A stretch of DNA of 64,000 bases from positions 248,001-312,000 of the forward strand of contig NZ_ANAY01000006.1 in NCBI RefSeq assembly GCF_000340965.1. The letters run 5' to 3'. The position numbers were made by a program, and so were the translations under genes. A model generated the notes under the pieces. That model made no database searches. It saw only the letters and a program-made list of their open reading frames with translations, and was not told the DNA's origin. Of the stretch, positions 63,082-64,000 are shown piece by piece (the first letter of the stretch is position 1; each line of letters opens with the position of its first letter). The stretch comes from Nocardiopsis kunsanensis DSM 44524 (GTDB taxonomy: Bacteria > Actinomycetota > Actinomycetes > Streptosporangiales > Streptosporangiaceae).

Positions 63082-64000
63082 TGCTCTCCCCCGCGGACGA
63101 TGTCCATCTCGTAGGTGTCGGTCGGTCTCCCCCGGCCCAGGATGATCTGGAACAGCACCTCCTCGCCCTCGCCGAGACCGAGGGCGGCGGCCGTCTCCCG
63201 AGCGCGGTACCCGTTGTGCACACGGGCGGCCAGTCCCTCGGCCGCGGCCCCGACGCAGACCCGCTGCGCGACGATGCCCGCCTCCTGATTCAGGGCCCGG
63301 AACGCCCGTTCCCCCAGGACGCGCTGGCCCAGGGCTCGGTCGACCGACAGAAAGACCGAGCACGGCGCCGCGCGGTGGTCGACGTTGGCCGGGGGCACCG
63401 CCCGGTCCATTCCCTCACCTCCGGCCGGGGCGGAGGACTCCAGGACGCCACCGCGCCACGTGTACACTCCCGCGCGAGATCCGGTGATCCGACGGGCGTG
63501 CACACGCACGTCCACGGGTGGACCGGAACCCTCCGGCACGAGGTCGGAGGGATGGGTGTAGAGGGCGTGTGCGAGGACCCGTTCGAGTGCCCCGTCCGGC
63601 AAGGGCCTGTCCTCCGGGACGAAGGCGCGCCCTCCCGAGCGGCGGTCGCGCAAGGTGGCGGAGAGGTCCGGTCCGGGCGCACCGCTCACGGGCGCGTCCC
63701 CCGGCACACCCGGCAGCCGGTGGTGCCCGGGTCCGTCCCCGCCGTGGTCGGCCCGTTGGATCCCGACCAGTTCGCCGAGGCGGTCGGGGTCGATCCGGGG
63801 CGTGTCGTTACCGGAACGCCCGGACACGGGGTGAGGCCCGTCCACGACAGGGAACACGGCGGGGGCGCCGGCGGCGCGGGGAACGGACTCCCCCAGAACG
63901 ACGGCGAGCATGGGGGCCTCATCCGGGGGCTCGACACCCAGGATCCGCGCCACCGCGGGGACGTCGAAGCCGTGGTGAACGCGTCCCCGGAGACCGAGCG
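63078..64000 (-). CDS. second SagB-family dehydrogenase, C-terminal part (runs off the window)
   Basis: About 306 codons are visible; the gene continues beyond base 64000 on its 5' side. The visible part starts LGLRGRVHHGFDVPAVARIL and GVEPPDEAPMLAVVLGES, which is the end of a first nitroreductase domain. A linker and a full second domain follow (LSATLRDRRSGGRAFVPEDR, VDVRVHARRITGSRAGVYTW, FRALNQEAGIVAQRVCVGAA, then EVLFQIILGRGRPTD). This mirrors the two-domain layout of the downstream gene, to which it is coupled by GTGA. Two different SagB-type proteins in a row suggests a heteromeric dehydrogenase. Confidence 0.85.
   Translation of the reverse strand, partial: LGLRGRVHHGFDVPAVARILGVEPPDEAPMLAVVLGESVPRAAGAPAVFPVVDGPHPVSGRSGNDTPRIDPDRLGELVGIQRADHGGDGPGHHRLPGVPGDAPVSGAPGPDLSATLRDRRSGGRAFVPEDRPLPDGALERVLAHALYTHPSDLVPEGSGPPVDVRVHARRITGSRAGVYTWRGGVLESSAPAGGEGMDRAVPPANVDHRAAPCSVFLSVDRALGQRVLGERAFRALNQEAGIVAQRVCVGAAAEGLAARVHNGYRARETAAALGLGEGEEVLFQIILGRGRPTDTYEMDIVRGGEQ

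Overview
The window is high-GC DNA, dense with GTG starts and 4-base GTGA/ATGA gene overlaps. It carries WhiB, SigR/RsrA, a SigF-type sigma/anti-sigma pair, DasR and NAD-specific giant glutamate dehydrogenase, so it is actinobacterial chromosome. The tmRNA tag ANSKRTEFALAA is, from memory, the Thermobifida type, and together with the gene set it points to the Nocardiopsaceae (a Nocardiopsis-like organism). That placement is inference; no 16S gene is present. I saw no tRNA, rRNA, IS element, prophage or CRISPR array.

Layout. 1-4.6 kb: a methyltransferase end, a GNAT acetyltransferase, an anti-sigma/sigma pair, a lipid kinase-like gene and whiB1. 4.7-12.8 kb: pdtaS, dasR, two coupled membrane HD-domain proteins, and rsrA-sigR, the thiol-oxidative stress switch. 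12.9-15.6 kb: thiC with a TPP riboswitch, then an SRAP DNA-protein crosslink gene. 15.6-26.4 kb: a minus-strand envelope-glycan locus (SGNH hydrolase, polytopic membrane protein, DUF2613, GT4 glycosyltransferase, a 1494-residue AftD-like arabinofuranosyltransferase, DUF3068). 26.6-31.2 kb: a DMT permease, an FMN reductase with an apparent cysteine-type leader peptide, nagA, and a metal-receptor-like protein. 31.4-37.8 kb: the trans-translation and division block ssrA, PBP-like lipoprotein, smpB, ftsX, ftsE, prfB. 37.9-45.2 kb: glutamate dehydrogenase, two HAD proteins and a DUF6912-like protein. 45.2-52.2 kb: amino-sugar uptake and catabolism (GH3 lipoprotein hexosaminidase, PTS IIA, IIB and IIC, SIS deaminase/isomerase, GntR regulator), which fits with dasR and nagA elsewhere in the window.

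52.26-64 kb (running off the end) is the edge of a natural-product cluster. The plus strand has three tandem macrolide-type glycosyltransferases, a LuxR regulator with a degenerate receiver and an O-methyltransferase. The convergent minus-strand operon has two coupled SagB-type (azoline dehydrogenase-like) proteins, an FAD oxidoreductase, an NDP-hexose 2,3-dehydratase and an NDP-hexose 3-ketoreductase. The pairing of SagB enzymes with deoxysugar and glycosyltransferase genes suggests a glycosylated azole-containing peptide (thiopeptide/TOMM-like). The precursor peptide and YcaO cyclodehydratase needed to prove it would lie beyond base 64000.

Other points of interest: a PBP-like lipoprotein whose catalytic motifs are all lost; a HAD protein with Asn for the nucleophilic Asp and no standard start behind its Shine-Dalgarno; a dre operator upstream of dasR and a separate operator-like palindrome in the divergent SIS/gntR promoter; three probable leaderless promoters; and an AftD/DUF3068 locus in an organism not expected to make arabinogalactan.
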